From the NCBI GenBank assembly GCA_002353555.1, contig DEJO01000029.1, forward strand, positions 33,573 to 51,630: DNA of 18,058 nt, written 5' to 3'. The position numbers and the translations under genes are program-made. A model generated the notes under the pieces. The model had not been told where the DNA came from. It was given only the letters and a program-made list of their open reading frames with translations, and ran no database searches. The DNA is from Prevotella sp. UBA2746 (lineage in GTDB: Bacteria > Bacteroidota > Bacteroidia > Bacteroidales > Bacteroidaceae). Positions 1 through 7,772 of the stretch are shown here, one piece after another; within the stretch, counting starts at the first letter, position 1, and each line of letters begins with the position of its first letter.

Positions 1-54
1 GCGTTACTCACCCGTGCGCCGGTCGTCATCAATCGGAGCAAGCTCTAATCATGG
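1..54 (-). rRNA. 16S rRNA fragment, 5'-truncated
   Basis: Read on the minus strand, the first 50 or so bases match the V1-flanking part of bacterial 16S rRNA, including the highly conserved block before the first variable stem (GACCGGCGCACGGGTGAG, then TAACGC) in its Bacteroidetes form. A complete 16S gene in this orientation would continue rightwards with its 5' end, including the AGAGTTTGAT start region, within about 70-120 bases. Instead, the match stops near 51-54 and GGTAGGTGT repeats begin. The rest of the gene lies off the left edge or is absent. It is either a real rRNA gene fragment or a contig-end artefact at a multicopy rrn locus; the sequence alone cannot decide. Confidence 0.8.
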
Positions 55-161
55 TAGGTGTTAAGGTAGGTCTTAGGTAGGTGTAAGAAAAACACCTACC
101 TCCCCTCCTGCCCTTTATATATCGGGGTTCCAAGAGGTTTGAGGTAGGTGTTAGGTGTTTT
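53..161. repeat. GGTAGGTGT direct and inverted repeat cluster
   Basis: The unit GGTAGGTGTTA or a close variant occurs at 53-63, 65-75, 76-86 and 143-153, with a further TTAGGTGTTT at 151-160. Inverted copies lie at 91-102. AACACCTACCTC (91-102) is the exact reverse complement of GAGGTAGGTGTT (141-152). The pair AGGTAGGTGT (75-84) and ACACCTACCT (92-101) can form a tighter 10-bp stem with a 7-base loop. The cluster sits immediately downstream of the FGE-like gene on the minus strand. Confidence 0.75.
85..152 (-). terminator. Possible terminator of the minus-strand secreted-protein unit
   Basis: On the minus strand, the 12-bp inverted repeat 152-141/102-91 is followed directly by a T-rich run (TTTTTCTT, about 94-86). 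This lies 17 bases after the FGE-like gene's stop codon, where a factor-independent terminator would be expected. The 38-base loop is unusually long and other copies of the same unit could compete for pairing, so the call is tentative. Confidence 0.4.
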
Positions 162-168
162 ATGTTTT

Positions 169-1074
169 TTATTCTGCTGTTAGGACAAGACGGACGCCAA
201 CAGAGGATTCAAAATCGTAATCTGGCTGTTCATTAGGCATATAATAACGATATAACACCGTACACTCAGATGCATCCAAATACATTGCCCCTCCTCTAAC
301 GACATAATATGGATCACCTGCATTTGGATTCACTGGGTCGGTTCCGTAAGGAAGGCTGTTGGCATTAAAATGATGCAAATCTGCATAATCAGACGTCCAT
401 TCCCAAATTAGACCACTCATATCGTAGATACCCAATGCATTCGGTTCTCTCGTTGCCACATATGGGTAAACATGCTCGTCGGTTGAAGCCTGTTCCCAAT
501 TATCATGATACCATGCAACTCTCTGTATATCGATAGAACCAGAATAGAGCGCAGGGGTGTGAAATTTTCCGCCCTTGGCAGCATATTCCCATTCTGCTTC
601 GGTAGGCAAACGGAAATTCTTGCCCGTCAGTTCATTCAGTTTGCTAATGAATGCAACGGTCTGCGGAAATGTAAGTTCAACTGGATAACGGTCACGTTTC
701 TGCCAAGATAGCCAGTAACTTGGAAAACTTTCGCCTGTGACAGCCTTGTATAACTCCTGTGTCACAACAGTCTCTGCCATCCAAAAGTCTTTGGTCAAAG
801 TCACTTTCTTGCTGGCATCCTCTTCCATGGTCTGCATATAAAACGAACCTTTGTCCACTTTTCTCATGACGAACTTTACACCGTTCACTTCAATAGTCTT
901 AATTTCTGGATTGGGCGCAATATCCTGGAACTCAACATTGGTTACTTGGTCGATTGGAATGGTTTTCTGGACGCCTGTTGACAAATTAACGACCATATAC
1001 TTTTGTGTTTCTTGCGCCTGCGTGCCGGCTATCATCGCCAATGCGGCTACTATTGTGAATGCTATACGTTTCAT
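169..1074 (-). CDS. Secreted formylglycine-generating-enzyme (SUMF1) fold protein
   Basis: A 301-aa protein with a signal peptide (MKRIAFTIVAALAMIAGTQA, cut near residue 20). A short N-terminal module ends in an acidic/hydrophobic VTNVEFQD segment of a kind common in Bacteroidales secreted proteins. From about residue 62 to the end it is an FGE-sulfatase domain: GSFYM, the FRLPTEAEWEYAAKGG motif, YDMSGLIWEWTSD, YYVVRGGAM and GVRLV. True FGEs use a pair of cysteines after RGG; here only one Cys is seen (in SECT) and the usual Cys of WEWC is Thr. A structural or binding role, such as in surface complexes, is therefore more likely than sulfatase activation, and no sulfatase gene lies nearby. The ATG overlaps the upstream stop codon as TAATG, implying translational coupling. 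Confidence 0.85.
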   Translation of the reverse strand: MKRIAFTIVAALAMIAGTQAQETQKYMVVNLSTGVQKTIPIDQVTNVEFQDIAPNPEIKTIEVNGVKFVMRKVDKGSFYMQTMEEDASKKVTLTKDFWMAETVVTQELYKAVTGESFPSYWLSWQKRDRYPVELTFPQTVAFISKLNELTGKNFRLPTEAEWEYAAKGGKFHTPALYSGSIDIQRVAWYHDNWEQASTDEHVYPYVATREPNALGIYDMSGLIWEWTSDYADLHHFNANSLPYGTDPVNPNAGDPYYVVRGGAMYLDASECTVLYRYYMPNEQPDYDFESSVGVRLVLTAE

Positions 1075-1547
1075 TATTTTTGAATTTTAAGGGTTGATTT
1101 ATCTGCTTTAATCACGTAGATGCCCTTATGCTGGGCAGAGAGGTTGACGGAGAGCGTTCCGTCTGTCGCGGTCTTATACTTGGCGACGGTTCGTCCGGCA
1201 GCATCGTAAAGGGCTACCGCTGTGTTCGGTGCAAAACCCGACAGCTGTGCTCCTTCAGCCGTTACGCGGATGAGCTGCTCGGTGCCGTCGGCAAGGCGCA
1301 CCTGTCCGATGGCGTTGACCACATCGTCGGCAAAGGTGATTTGCTTGATGTCGGCAATCGGAAATTCGGCGGTTGCTTTCGCCGTCGTCATGACAAGATT
1401 GTCGGCGGTATAGGTGATGACGGGTTTGTCGGCGAAGAGGAATCCCTGCTTCGAGCCGTTCTGCCGTTCTACCCACAAGCCGTCGTCAGCCCAAGCACTC
1501 GCCGTTGCGAGCACAAGGACAATGAAGAGAGAGAAAAATTTCTTCAT
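1074..1547 (-). CDS. Small secreted protein with type IX secretion C-terminal tail
   Basis: A 157-aa protein. The start at 1547 is chosen because it gives a clear signal peptide (MKKFFSLFIVLVLATASAWA, then DD); the open frame runs much further upstream, but only through non-coding leader and the antisense strand of the receptor gene. The middle contains ADIKQITFADD, echoing the VTNVEFQD segment of its neighbour. The last ~50 residues (NTAVALYDAAGRTV ... LSAQHKGIYVIKAD ... LKIQK) match the pattern of the type A sorting domain of type IX secretion (VxLYDxxGR, KGxYxxK). I recognise no catalytic domain, and almost all of the mature protein is the ITF-type module plus the tail. It is first in a two-gene unit with the FGE-fold gene, joined by a one-base overlap. 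Confidence 0.75.
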   Translation of the reverse strand: MKKFFSLFIVLVLATASAWADDGLWVERQNGSKQGFLFADKPVITYTADNLVMTTAKATAEFPIADIKQITFADDVVNAIGQVRLADGTEQLIRVTAEGAQLSGFAPNTAVALYDAAGRTVAKYKTATDGTLSVNLSAQHKGIYVIKADKSTLKIQK

Positions 1548-1799
<252 letters not shown>

Positions 1800-1805
1800 C
1801 GATTG

Positions 1806-1836
1806 CAAAGATAACTCTTTAGGATGAAAAAACAAA
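1806..1836 (-). promoter_or_regulatory. Bacteroidetes-type promoter for the secreted-protein unit
   Basis: On the minus strand, a perfect -7 element TATCTTTG (1813-1806; consensus TAnnTTTG) is preceded at a 19-base spacing by TTTG (1836-1833), the -33 element. Both elements and the spacing fit the Bacteroidetes primary sigma factor. It fires leftwards towards the gene starting at 1547. Confidence 0.7.
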
Positions 1837-1844
1837 AATATCTG

Positions 1845-1875
1845 TTGCTTTTTTGCTTGATTAGGTGTACCTTTG
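1845..1875 (+). promoter_or_regulatory. Bacteroidetes-type promoter for the outer-membrane receptor gene
   Basis: TTG (1845-1847), 20-base spacer, then TACCTTTG (1868-1875), a perfect -7 match. A start site near 1882 would give a ~20-base leader to the ATG at 1902 and lies downstream of the alternative ATG at 1824, which argues against that longer reading. The element is back to back with the minus-strand promoter at 1806-1836; the -33 elements are only about 8 bases apart. Confidence 0.7.
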
Positions 1876-1901
1876 CCAACGATTTTCAAAAAGGCAACAC
1901 A

Positions 1902-4391
1902 ATGAAACGGATGAAGGTAGTCCTGACGCTGGTGTTCTTGCTGACGGCACAGGTTCTTTTTGCACAGACGACAGTCATCAAAGCAGTATTGATAGATTCG
2001 CTCACACAGGAGACGGAGCCATACGCTACAGTTCGTGTGTATAAAGGCAACGACATGAAGAACGCCGTTGCGATGTCGGTGAGCGACAGCAACGGCAAAA
2101 TCAACCAGAAGGTGACGGGCAAGGGTACTTACACGATGCAAATCAGTTCGATGGGCCGCAAGGACATCCGTCGCACGCTGAAGCTGGGCGGCAAGGAGAC
2201 GATAGACTTGGGTACGCTCTACATGGTGGACGACGCGAAACAGCTGCAAGGCGTGGAGGTGGTTGCCCAGAAACCGCTGGTGACGATGGACACAGACAAG
2301 ATGTCGTACAACGTGGAAGACGACGTGGACTCGAAGTCGGCAACGGTGCTGGACATGTTGCGCAAGGTGCCGATGGTGACGGTAGACGGTCAGGACAACA
2401 TCACGGTGAACGGCAGCAGCTCGTTCAAGGTGTATGTGAACGGCAAGCCCAACGTGATGTTCAACAACAATGCGTCGCAGATATTCCGTGCCATGCCTGC
2501 CTCGATGGTGAAGAACATAGAGGTGATTACCAATCCCGGTGCCAGATACGATGCAGAAGGAGCAGCCGGTGTGCTGAACATCGTGATGGCAGGCATGGGA
2601 GCCAACGGCCAGCAGGCATCCATCGACGGCATCAGCGGCAACGTGCGCCTCACTGCCGGCAACAAGCAGCAGGGTGCAGGTGCCTTCCTGAACGGACAGC
2701 ACGGCAGGTTCTCGTTTTCTGCCAATGCGATGATACACAACGGGAGGACTAACGGCACGCAGATAGACACCGAGCGCCAGCAGTTCAACGATGCCGGCAC
2801 CTCAGCCACGAACTACCAGCTGGAGAGTAAAACCCGCATGCCGTTCTCTATGGCCAACGTCAACCTGGGCTATGAGCTGGACAGCATGTCTACGGTGAAT
2901 GCGACGTTCAGCTTCCACCGCTTCAACCAGAAGAACAGCGGCGACCCGCTGACAACGATGAGGGGCGGCATCTACGGCACCGGCTTCAGCTTTGGCGAAC
3001 ACATGAGCACGTCGGCAAAGAACACGTCCATCAACGTCAGTGCCGACTACCAGCGGTTCCTGAACAAGGCACGCACCAGTTCCGTCTCCCTGATCTACCA
3101 GTTTGCGCTGAGTCCCAACACCAACGACAACTGGAACTCCTACGACCCCGCCGACGTTCCTGACTATATCAACCTGCAAGACCGCCACTCGCTCTCCGAC
3201 GAGAAGACACGCGAACACGTCGTACAGGCCGACTACACCACCCCGCTGGGCAAGAACCACACGCTGAGCGCCGGTGCCAAGTACACCGCACGCAACAACA
3301 ACAGCGACTCGCGCTACTACCGCAAGAACGGCACCGACTATGAATACAACCCACTGCTGAGCATGAAGTACGACAACAAGAACAACATCCTTGCCGGATA
3401 TGCCGAGTATGAGGGGAAATACGGTAAGTTTGGTGCCAAGGCAGGACTGCGCTATGAATACACCTGGCAGCAGGTGGAATACGAACTGGGCAACGGCGAG
3501 AACTTCTCGAAGCGCTATGGCAACCTGGTGCCGTCGGCAAGCCTGTCATACAAGCCACTGCCCTTTGCCAACATCGGGCTGACCTACAACATGCGTATCT
3601 CACGTCCCGGCATCGGCTACCTGAATCCATACGTCGACCGCTCGTCGGCGACAGCCATCAAATACGGCAATCCCGACCTCGACGTAGAAAAGACACATAA
3701 CATCGGACTGGTGTTCAACTTCTTTACCCCCTTCCTCATGGGTAACCTGAACATCAAGCAGACGCTCACCAACAACGGCATAGAGCAGTATTCGTTCTTC
3801 GAAGACGGACTGCTCAACACGACATACGGCAACATCGTGAAGCGAAGCATGACCAGCATCAGCCTGTATGCTGCCGGAATGGTGAGCAAGAAGACCCGTC
3901 TGTTCTTCAATGGAGGAGTGGGCTACAACGACTTGCGCAGCAGTCAGCTCGACGCAAGGAACCACGGATGGCAAGCCAACGCGATGGTGGGCATACAACA
4001 GACGCTGCCCTGGGACCTGAAACTCGGCACATTCTTCATCACCAACAGCAAGAAATACACCCTGCAAGGGTGGAGTTCAGGCTTCAACATGCTCATGGGA
4101 AGCCTCACGAAGTCGTTCCTGCAAGACAAGCTCAGCGTTGCCGTACAGGGTGTGACCGGTCTGCGCAAGGGCGGCTGCTTCCACTTCGACAGTTACAGCC
4201 AAGGCAAGGACTTCACCAACATGCAGAAGATGCACGTTCCCGTCGCCAGCTTCACGCTCAGCATCACATATAAGTTTGGCAACCAAAAGGTGAAGGTGAA
4301 GAACAACGCCAACCGTGTGGAGAGTGATGTCATGGAGAAAGAGAACGACATGAAGCAGATGATGGAAAACCCTGCCCCGACAGCTCCCTGA
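1902..4391 (+). CDS. TonB-dependent-receptor-like outer-membrane beta-barrel protein
   Basis: An 829-aa protein from the ATG at 1902, which opens a good signal peptide (MKRMKVVLTLVFLLTAQVLFA, then QTT). Residues ~25-110 form a carboxypeptidase-regulatory-like beta-sandwich. Residues ~115-230 form a plug-like domain (LQGVEVVAQKP ... VLDMLRKVPMVTVDG ... VYVNGKPNVMF ... VKNIEVITNPGARYDAEGA ... GVLNIVM). The rest is a barrel of alternating aromatic strands ending near FTLSITYKFG, followed by a charged ~40-residue tail (ENDMKQMMEN region). This matches the 'outer membrane beta-barrel family' TonB-linked receptors. No SusD-like lipoprotein follows, so it is not a standard SusC/D glycan pair, and the ligand is unknown. 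An earlier ATG at 1824 is in frame, but the promoter lies between the two. Confidence 0.88.
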   Translation: MKRMKVVLTLVFLLTAQVLFAQTTVIKAVLIDSLTQETEPYATVRVYKGNDMKNAVAMSVSDSNGKINQKVTGKGTYTMQISSMGRKDIRRTLKLGGKETIDLGTLYMVDDAKQLQGVEVVAQKPLVTMDTDKMSYNVEDDVDSKSATVLDMLRKVPMVTVDGQDNITVNGSSSFKVYVNGKPNVMFNNNASQIFRAMPASMVKNIEVITNPGARYDAEGAAGVLNIVMAGMGANGQQASIDGISGNVRLTAGNKQQGAGAFLNGQHGRFSFSANAMIHNGRTNGTQIDTERQQFNDAGTSATNYQLESKTRMPFSMANVNLGYELDSMSTVNATFSFHRFNQKNSGDPLTTMRGGIYGTGFSFGEHMSTSAKNTSINVSADYQRFLNKARTSSVSLIYQFALSPNTNDNWNSYDPADVPDYINLQDRHSLSDEKTREHVVQADYTTPLGKNHTLSAGAKYTARNNNSDSRYYRKNGTDYEYNPLLSMKYDNKNNILAGYAEYEGKYGKFGAKAGLRYEYTWQQVEYELGNGENFSKRYGNLVPSASLSYKPLPFANIGLTYNMRISRPGIGYLNPYVDRSSATAIKYGNPDLDVEKTHNIGLVFNFFTPFLMGNLNIKQTLTNNGIEQYSFFEDGLLNTTYGNIVKRSMTSISLYAAGMVSKKTRLFFNGGVGYNDLRSSQLDARNHGWQANAMVGIQQTLPWDLKLGTFFITNSKKYTLQGWSSGFNMLMGSLTKSFLQDKLSVAVQGVTGLRKGGCFHFDSYSQGKDFTNMQKMHVPVASFTLSITYKFGNQKVKVKNNANRVESDVMEKENDMKQMMENPAPTAP

Positions 4392-4478
4392 AGGGAGGGG
4401 AGGAAGACTATTCCAGCCCTCAAACTTCGCCGCACAGCGGCATAACTTCAGATAAAGATAAAAACGTAACATAAAGAT

Positions 4479-6668
4479 ATGGCCAATTTAAGATTCCAAG
4501 TTGTAGAAGAGGCTTTCAAGAAGAAGCCACTTGAGGTAGCAGAACCCACCGAACGCCCGTCGGAGTTCTTTGCCAAGAACGTGTTCACACGGGCAAAGAT
4601 GTACAAGTACCTGCAACGCGACGTGTACGAGAAACTTATCGATGTCATCGACAACGGTGCCCCACTCGACCGCTCCATCGCCGATGCCGTTGCCAAGGGC
4701 ATGAAGCAATGGGCTGACGAGAACGGCGTCACCCACTACACCCACTGGTTCCAGCCCCTCACGGAGGGCACCGCCGAGAAGCATGATGCTTTCATCGAGC
4801 ACGACGGCAAGGGTGGCATGATCGAGGAGTTCAGCGGCAAGCTGCTGGTACAACAGGAACCTGACGCCTCGTCGTTCCCCAACGGCGGCATACGTGCCAC
4901 CTTCGAGGCACGCGGCTACTCGGCATGGGACCCCACATCGCCGGTATTCATCATCGACGACACACTCTGTATTCCGACTATCTTCATTTCGTATACGGGA
5001 GAAGCCCTCGACTACAAGGCACCGCTGAAGCGTGCCATCCATGCTGTCGACGAGGCGGCAACGGCAGTAGCACGATACTTCGACCCCAACGTGAAGAAGG
5101 TCATCACCAACCTGGGCTGGGAACAGGAGTACTTCCTCGTCGACGAGAGCCTGTACTCGGCACGCCCCGACCTGATGTTGACGGGCCGTACACTGATGGG
5201 GCACGACTCTGCCAAGAACCAGCAGATGGACGACCACTACTTCGGCATCATCCCCGACCGCGTTCAGGCGTTCATGAAAGACCTGGAGGTGCAGGCACTG
5301 GAGCTGGGCATCCCCTGCAAGACACGCCACAACGAGGTGGCGCCCAACCAGTTTGAGCTGGCTCCCATCTACGAAGAGATGAACCTCGCCATCGACCACA
5401 ACATGCTGTTCATGTCGCTGCTGAAGAAGGTGGCACGCAAACACGGGTTCCGTGCCCTGCTCCATGAGAAGCCTTTCGACGGCGTCAACGGCTCCGGCAA
5501 GCACAACAACTGGAGCCTTGCCACCGACACGGGCGTGCTGCTCCATGCCCCCGGCAAGACACCGGAACAGAACCTTCGCTTCGTCACCTTCATCGTAGAG
5601 ACCCTGATGGGCGTCTACCGCCACAACGGGCTCCTGAAGGCGAGCATCATGAGTGCCTCCAACGCCCACCGTCTGGGTGCAAACGAGGCTCCTCCCGCCA
5701 TCATCTCCTCGTTCCTCGGCAAGCAGGTCAGCGAACTGCTGGAGCACATCGAGAAGGCCGACAAGGACGACCTCTTCACCGTTGCCGGCAAACAGAAGAT
5801 GGAGCTGGACATCCCGGAGATACCCGAACTGCTCATCGACAACACCGACCGCAACCGCACCAGCCCCTTTGCCTTCACAGGCAACAGGTTTGAGTTCCGT
5901 GCCGTAGGCTCTGAAGCCAACTGTGCCAGCGCGATGATAGCCCTGAACAGTGCCGTGGCAGAGGCTCTTGTCGATTTCAAGAAACGCGTGGATGCCCTCA
6001 TTGCCAAGGGCGAAGACCAGACGAGAGCCATCATTGAAGTCATCCGCGAAGACATCAAGACCTGTAAACCCATACACTTCGACGGCAACGGTTACAGCGA
6101 CGAGTGGGTGGAAGAGGCTACACGACGCGGACTGGATGTCGAGAAGTCGTGCCCCCTGGTCTTCGACCGCTACTTAGACGACGACACCATCCGCATGTTT
6201 GAGAGCCTGAACGTCATGAACCGCAAGGAGCTGGAGGCACGCAACGAGGTGAAATGGGAAACGTACACAAAGAAGATACAGATAGAGGCACGTGTACTTG
6301 GCGACCTCTCGATGAACCATATCATCCCTGTTGCCACACACTATCAGAGCCGGCTGGCACGCAACGTCAGCTCCATGCGCGACATCTTCCCCGCGGAAGA
6401 GGCTGACAAGTACTGCTCACGCAACGTCAAGATTATCCGTGAGATAGCTGAACGCACACAGAACATCGAACGCAAGGTGGAGGAACTAGTGGAAGCCCGC
6501 AAGGTCGCCAACCGCATCGAGAGCGAACGCGAGAAGGCTATCGCCTACCACGACACGGTGGCTCCGAAGATGGATGAAATCCGCTACCACATAGACCGCC
6601 TGGAGCTGACCGTCGCCGACGAGCTCTGGACGCTGCCGAAGTACCGCGAACTGCTGTTCATCAGGTAG
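4479..6668 (+). CDS. glnN: Type III glutamine synthetase (GlnN)
   Basis: A 729-aa protein, the usual size of the GlnN family, which makes glutamine from glutamate, ammonia and ATP in the cytoplasm. Family features in order: the early KPLEV segment, THYTHWFQPLTEGTAEKHDAF, the NGGIRATFEARGYSAWDPTSP region, GWEQEYFLVD (~residue 213), HNEVAPNQFELAPI, the ATP/metal-site region KPFDGVNGSGKHNNWSL (~331), and NRTSPFAFTGNRFEFRAVGS (~458). All read as intact. The gap to the receptor gene (4392-4478) holds two small GC-rich hairpins, CTCCC/GGGAG overlapping the stop codon and GCCGC/GCGGC at 4429-4441. Neither has a T-run, and no clear -7 element is visible, so the promoter is undefined. The hydrolase gene follows after 48 bases. 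Confidence 0.96.
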   Translation: MANLRFQVVEEAFKKKPLEVAEPTERPSEFFAKNVFTRAKMYKYLQRDVYEKLIDVIDNGAPLDRSIADAVAKGMKQWADENGVTHYTHWFQPLTEGTAEKHDAFIEHDGKGGMIEEFSGKLLVQQEPDASSFPNGGIRATFEARGYSAWDPTSPVFIIDDTLCIPTIFISYTGEALDYKAPLKRAIHAVDEAATAVARYFDPNVKKVITNLGWEQEYFLVDESLYSARPDLMLTGRTLMGHDSAKNQQMDDHYFGIIPDRVQAFMKDLEVQALELGIPCKTRHNEVAPNQFELAPIYEEMNLAIDHNMLFMSLLKKVARKHGFRALLHEKPFDGVNGSGKHNNWSLATDTGVLLHAPGKTPEQNLRFVTFIVETLMGVYRHNGLLKASIMSASNAHRLGANEAPPAIISSFLGKQVSELLEHIEKADKDDLFTVAGKQKMELDIPEIPELLIDNTDRNRTSPFAFTGNRFEFRAVGSEANCASAMIALNSAVAEALVDFKKRVDALIAKGEDQTRAIIEVIREDIKTCKPIHFDGNGYSDEWVEEATRRGLDVEKSCPLVFDRYLDDDTIRMFESLNVMNRKELEARNEVKWETYTKKIQIEARVLGDLSMNHIIPVATHYQSRLARNVSSMRDIFPAEEADKYCSRNVKIIREIAERTQNIERKVEELVEARKVANRIESEREKAIAYHDTVAPKMDEIRYHIDRLELTVADELWTLPKYRELLFIR

Positions 6669-6671
6669 ACG

Positions 6672-6698
6672 CTATAGAAACTATAGAAGCTATAAATA
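6672..6698 (+). repeat. Short 9-bp tandem repeat between glnN and the hydrolase gene
   Basis: Three adjacent copies of CTATAGAAR-type sequence (ctatagaaa, ctatagaag, ctataaata) fill much of the 48-base gap. They contribute an AT-rich run upstream of the next start codon. No function is apparent. Confidence 0.6.
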
Positions 6699-6716
6699 AT
6701 AACAAAAGCAATCGAG

Positions 6717-7733
6717 ATGACGAGTAATTTAGCGTTTCAGAAGACATTCCCAAGCCTGATGGCGGGCAAGAAGTTACTCTACGTACACGGCTTCGGCTCT
6801 GCCGGAAGCACACATACGGCACAGGCGCTGCGCACGCTGATGCCGCAGGCTACCGTGCTCAGCCCCGACCTGCCCATCCATCCGGCAGAGGCGCTGGAGC
6901 TGCTGCACACGACGGTAGCAGCTGAACGGCCCGACCTGATCATCGGAACGTCGATGGGGGGGATGTATACGGAGCAGCTGAACGGCTTCGACCGCATCTG
7001 CGTGAACCCAGCCCTACAGATGGGCGACACCATGCACGAACACGGACTGACGGGTAAGCAGACGTTCCAAAACCCGCGGCAGGACGGGGTACAGGAGTTT
7101 ATCGTGACCAAAGCGATGGTGAAGGAATACAAGGAGGCTACGGAGCTGTGCTTCCAAGGTATCGACAACGAGGAGCGCCGCCGCGTCTTCGGACTCTTCG
7201 GCGACAACGACCAGGTGGTACATACCTACGACCTCTTCCTCGACCACTACCCTAACGCCATCCACTTCCACGGCGAACACCGGCTGAACGACAAGGTGCT
7301 GCTCCACTATATCATTCCTGTCATACGATGGATTGACGACCGACAGGAAGGAAGGGAGCGCAGACGAGTGGTCATCGACTACGACGTGATGCACGACAGC
7401 TACATGAATCCCGTGTCAAGCATGCGCAAGGCGTACGAGTTGCTGATAGAAAACTACGACGTCTACATCCTTGCCGCTGCTCCGACAGCTCGTCCCGACA
7501 GGATGAAGGAGGTGCAGGCATGGGCAGAAGAACACATCAACGTGCCGGCATGGAACCATATCGTCTATACCAACCAGCCTGGACTGGTCAACGCCGACTA
7601 CCTGATCACCTCTCCCGACAAGGTGGAAGCCATCGAAGAACAATTCCTCGGCACCGTACTTCCTATAGGCAAGGACGAGCTGAAGACGTTCGAAGAGGTC
7701 ATCACCTTCTTCGACAGGCTCGGAGGACAGTGA
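6717..7733 (+). CDS. Two-domain protein: YqiA-like alpha/beta hydrolase plus HAD/5'-nucleotidase-like domain
   Basis: A 338-aa cytoplasmic protein. Residues ~15-205 form a compact alpha/beta hydrolase of the YqiA/YcfP (UPF0227) type: VHGFGSAG (~23-30), nucleophile elbow GTSMGG with Ser79, an acid in FGDND (~162-166), and a His in GEHRL (His188). Residues ~216-338 resemble the HAD-like 5'(3')-deoxyribonucleotidase fold: VVIDYDVMHD (Asp221, Asp223), ILAAAP where a motif II Thr is expected, and LVNADYLITSP where family members carry DYLIDD. The loss of the motif II Thr, the motif III Lys and the last acidic residues suggests the HAD part is catalytically weak or binding-only. The natural esterase substrate is unknown. 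The helicase gene follows at once, so a shared transcript is likely. Confidence 0.75.
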   Translation: MTSNLAFQKTFPSLMAGKKLLYVHGFGSAGSTHTAQALRTLMPQATVLSPDLPIHPAEALELLHTTVAAERPDLIIGTSMGGMYTEQLNGFDRICVNPALQMGDTMHEHGLTGKQTFQNPRQDGVQEFIVTKAMVKEYKEATELCFQGIDNEERRRVFGLFGDNDQVVHTYDLFLDHYPNAIHFHGEHRLNDKVLLHYIIPVIRWIDDRQEGRERRRVVIDYDVMHDSYMNPVSSMRKAYELLIENYDVYILAAAPTARPDRMKEVQAWAEEHINVPAWNHIVYTNQPGLVNADYLITSPDKVEAIEEQFLGTVLPIGKDELKTFEEVITFFDRLGGQ

Positions 7734-7772
7734 ACAATTGACAATTGACAATTGATAATTGAAAATTGATAA
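7734..7772 (+). repeat. AATTGA-type intergenic repeat
   Basis: The gap is built from imperfect repeats of an 8-10 base unit (acaattgac, aattgataa, ttgaaaatt). Runs of this kind recur between genes in many Bacteroidetes genomes (from general knowledge). The final TAA directly precedes the TTG proposed as start of the helicase gene. AT-rich leaders without a Shine-Dalgarno are normal in this phylum, so the repeat may double as the translation-initiation region. Confidence 0.7.

Noticed and set aside
53..161. CRISPR-like array
   Set aside because: The units are ~11 bases, in both orientations and unevenly spaced, with no spacers of constant length and no cas genes.
169..1074. Active sulfatase-maturing enzyme
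   Set aside because: The paired catalytic cysteines are not both present and no sulfatase gene is nearby; the fold assignment is kept but not the activity.
1824..1901. N-terminal extension of the outer-membrane receptor from an ATG at 1824
   Set aside because: It would put a perfect promoter inside the gene and a second hydrophobic stretch before a textbook signal peptide at 1902.
4389..4441. Terminator between the receptor gene and glnN
   Set aside because: Two short GC hairpins are present but neither is followed by a T-run, so readthrough into glnN cannot be excluded.
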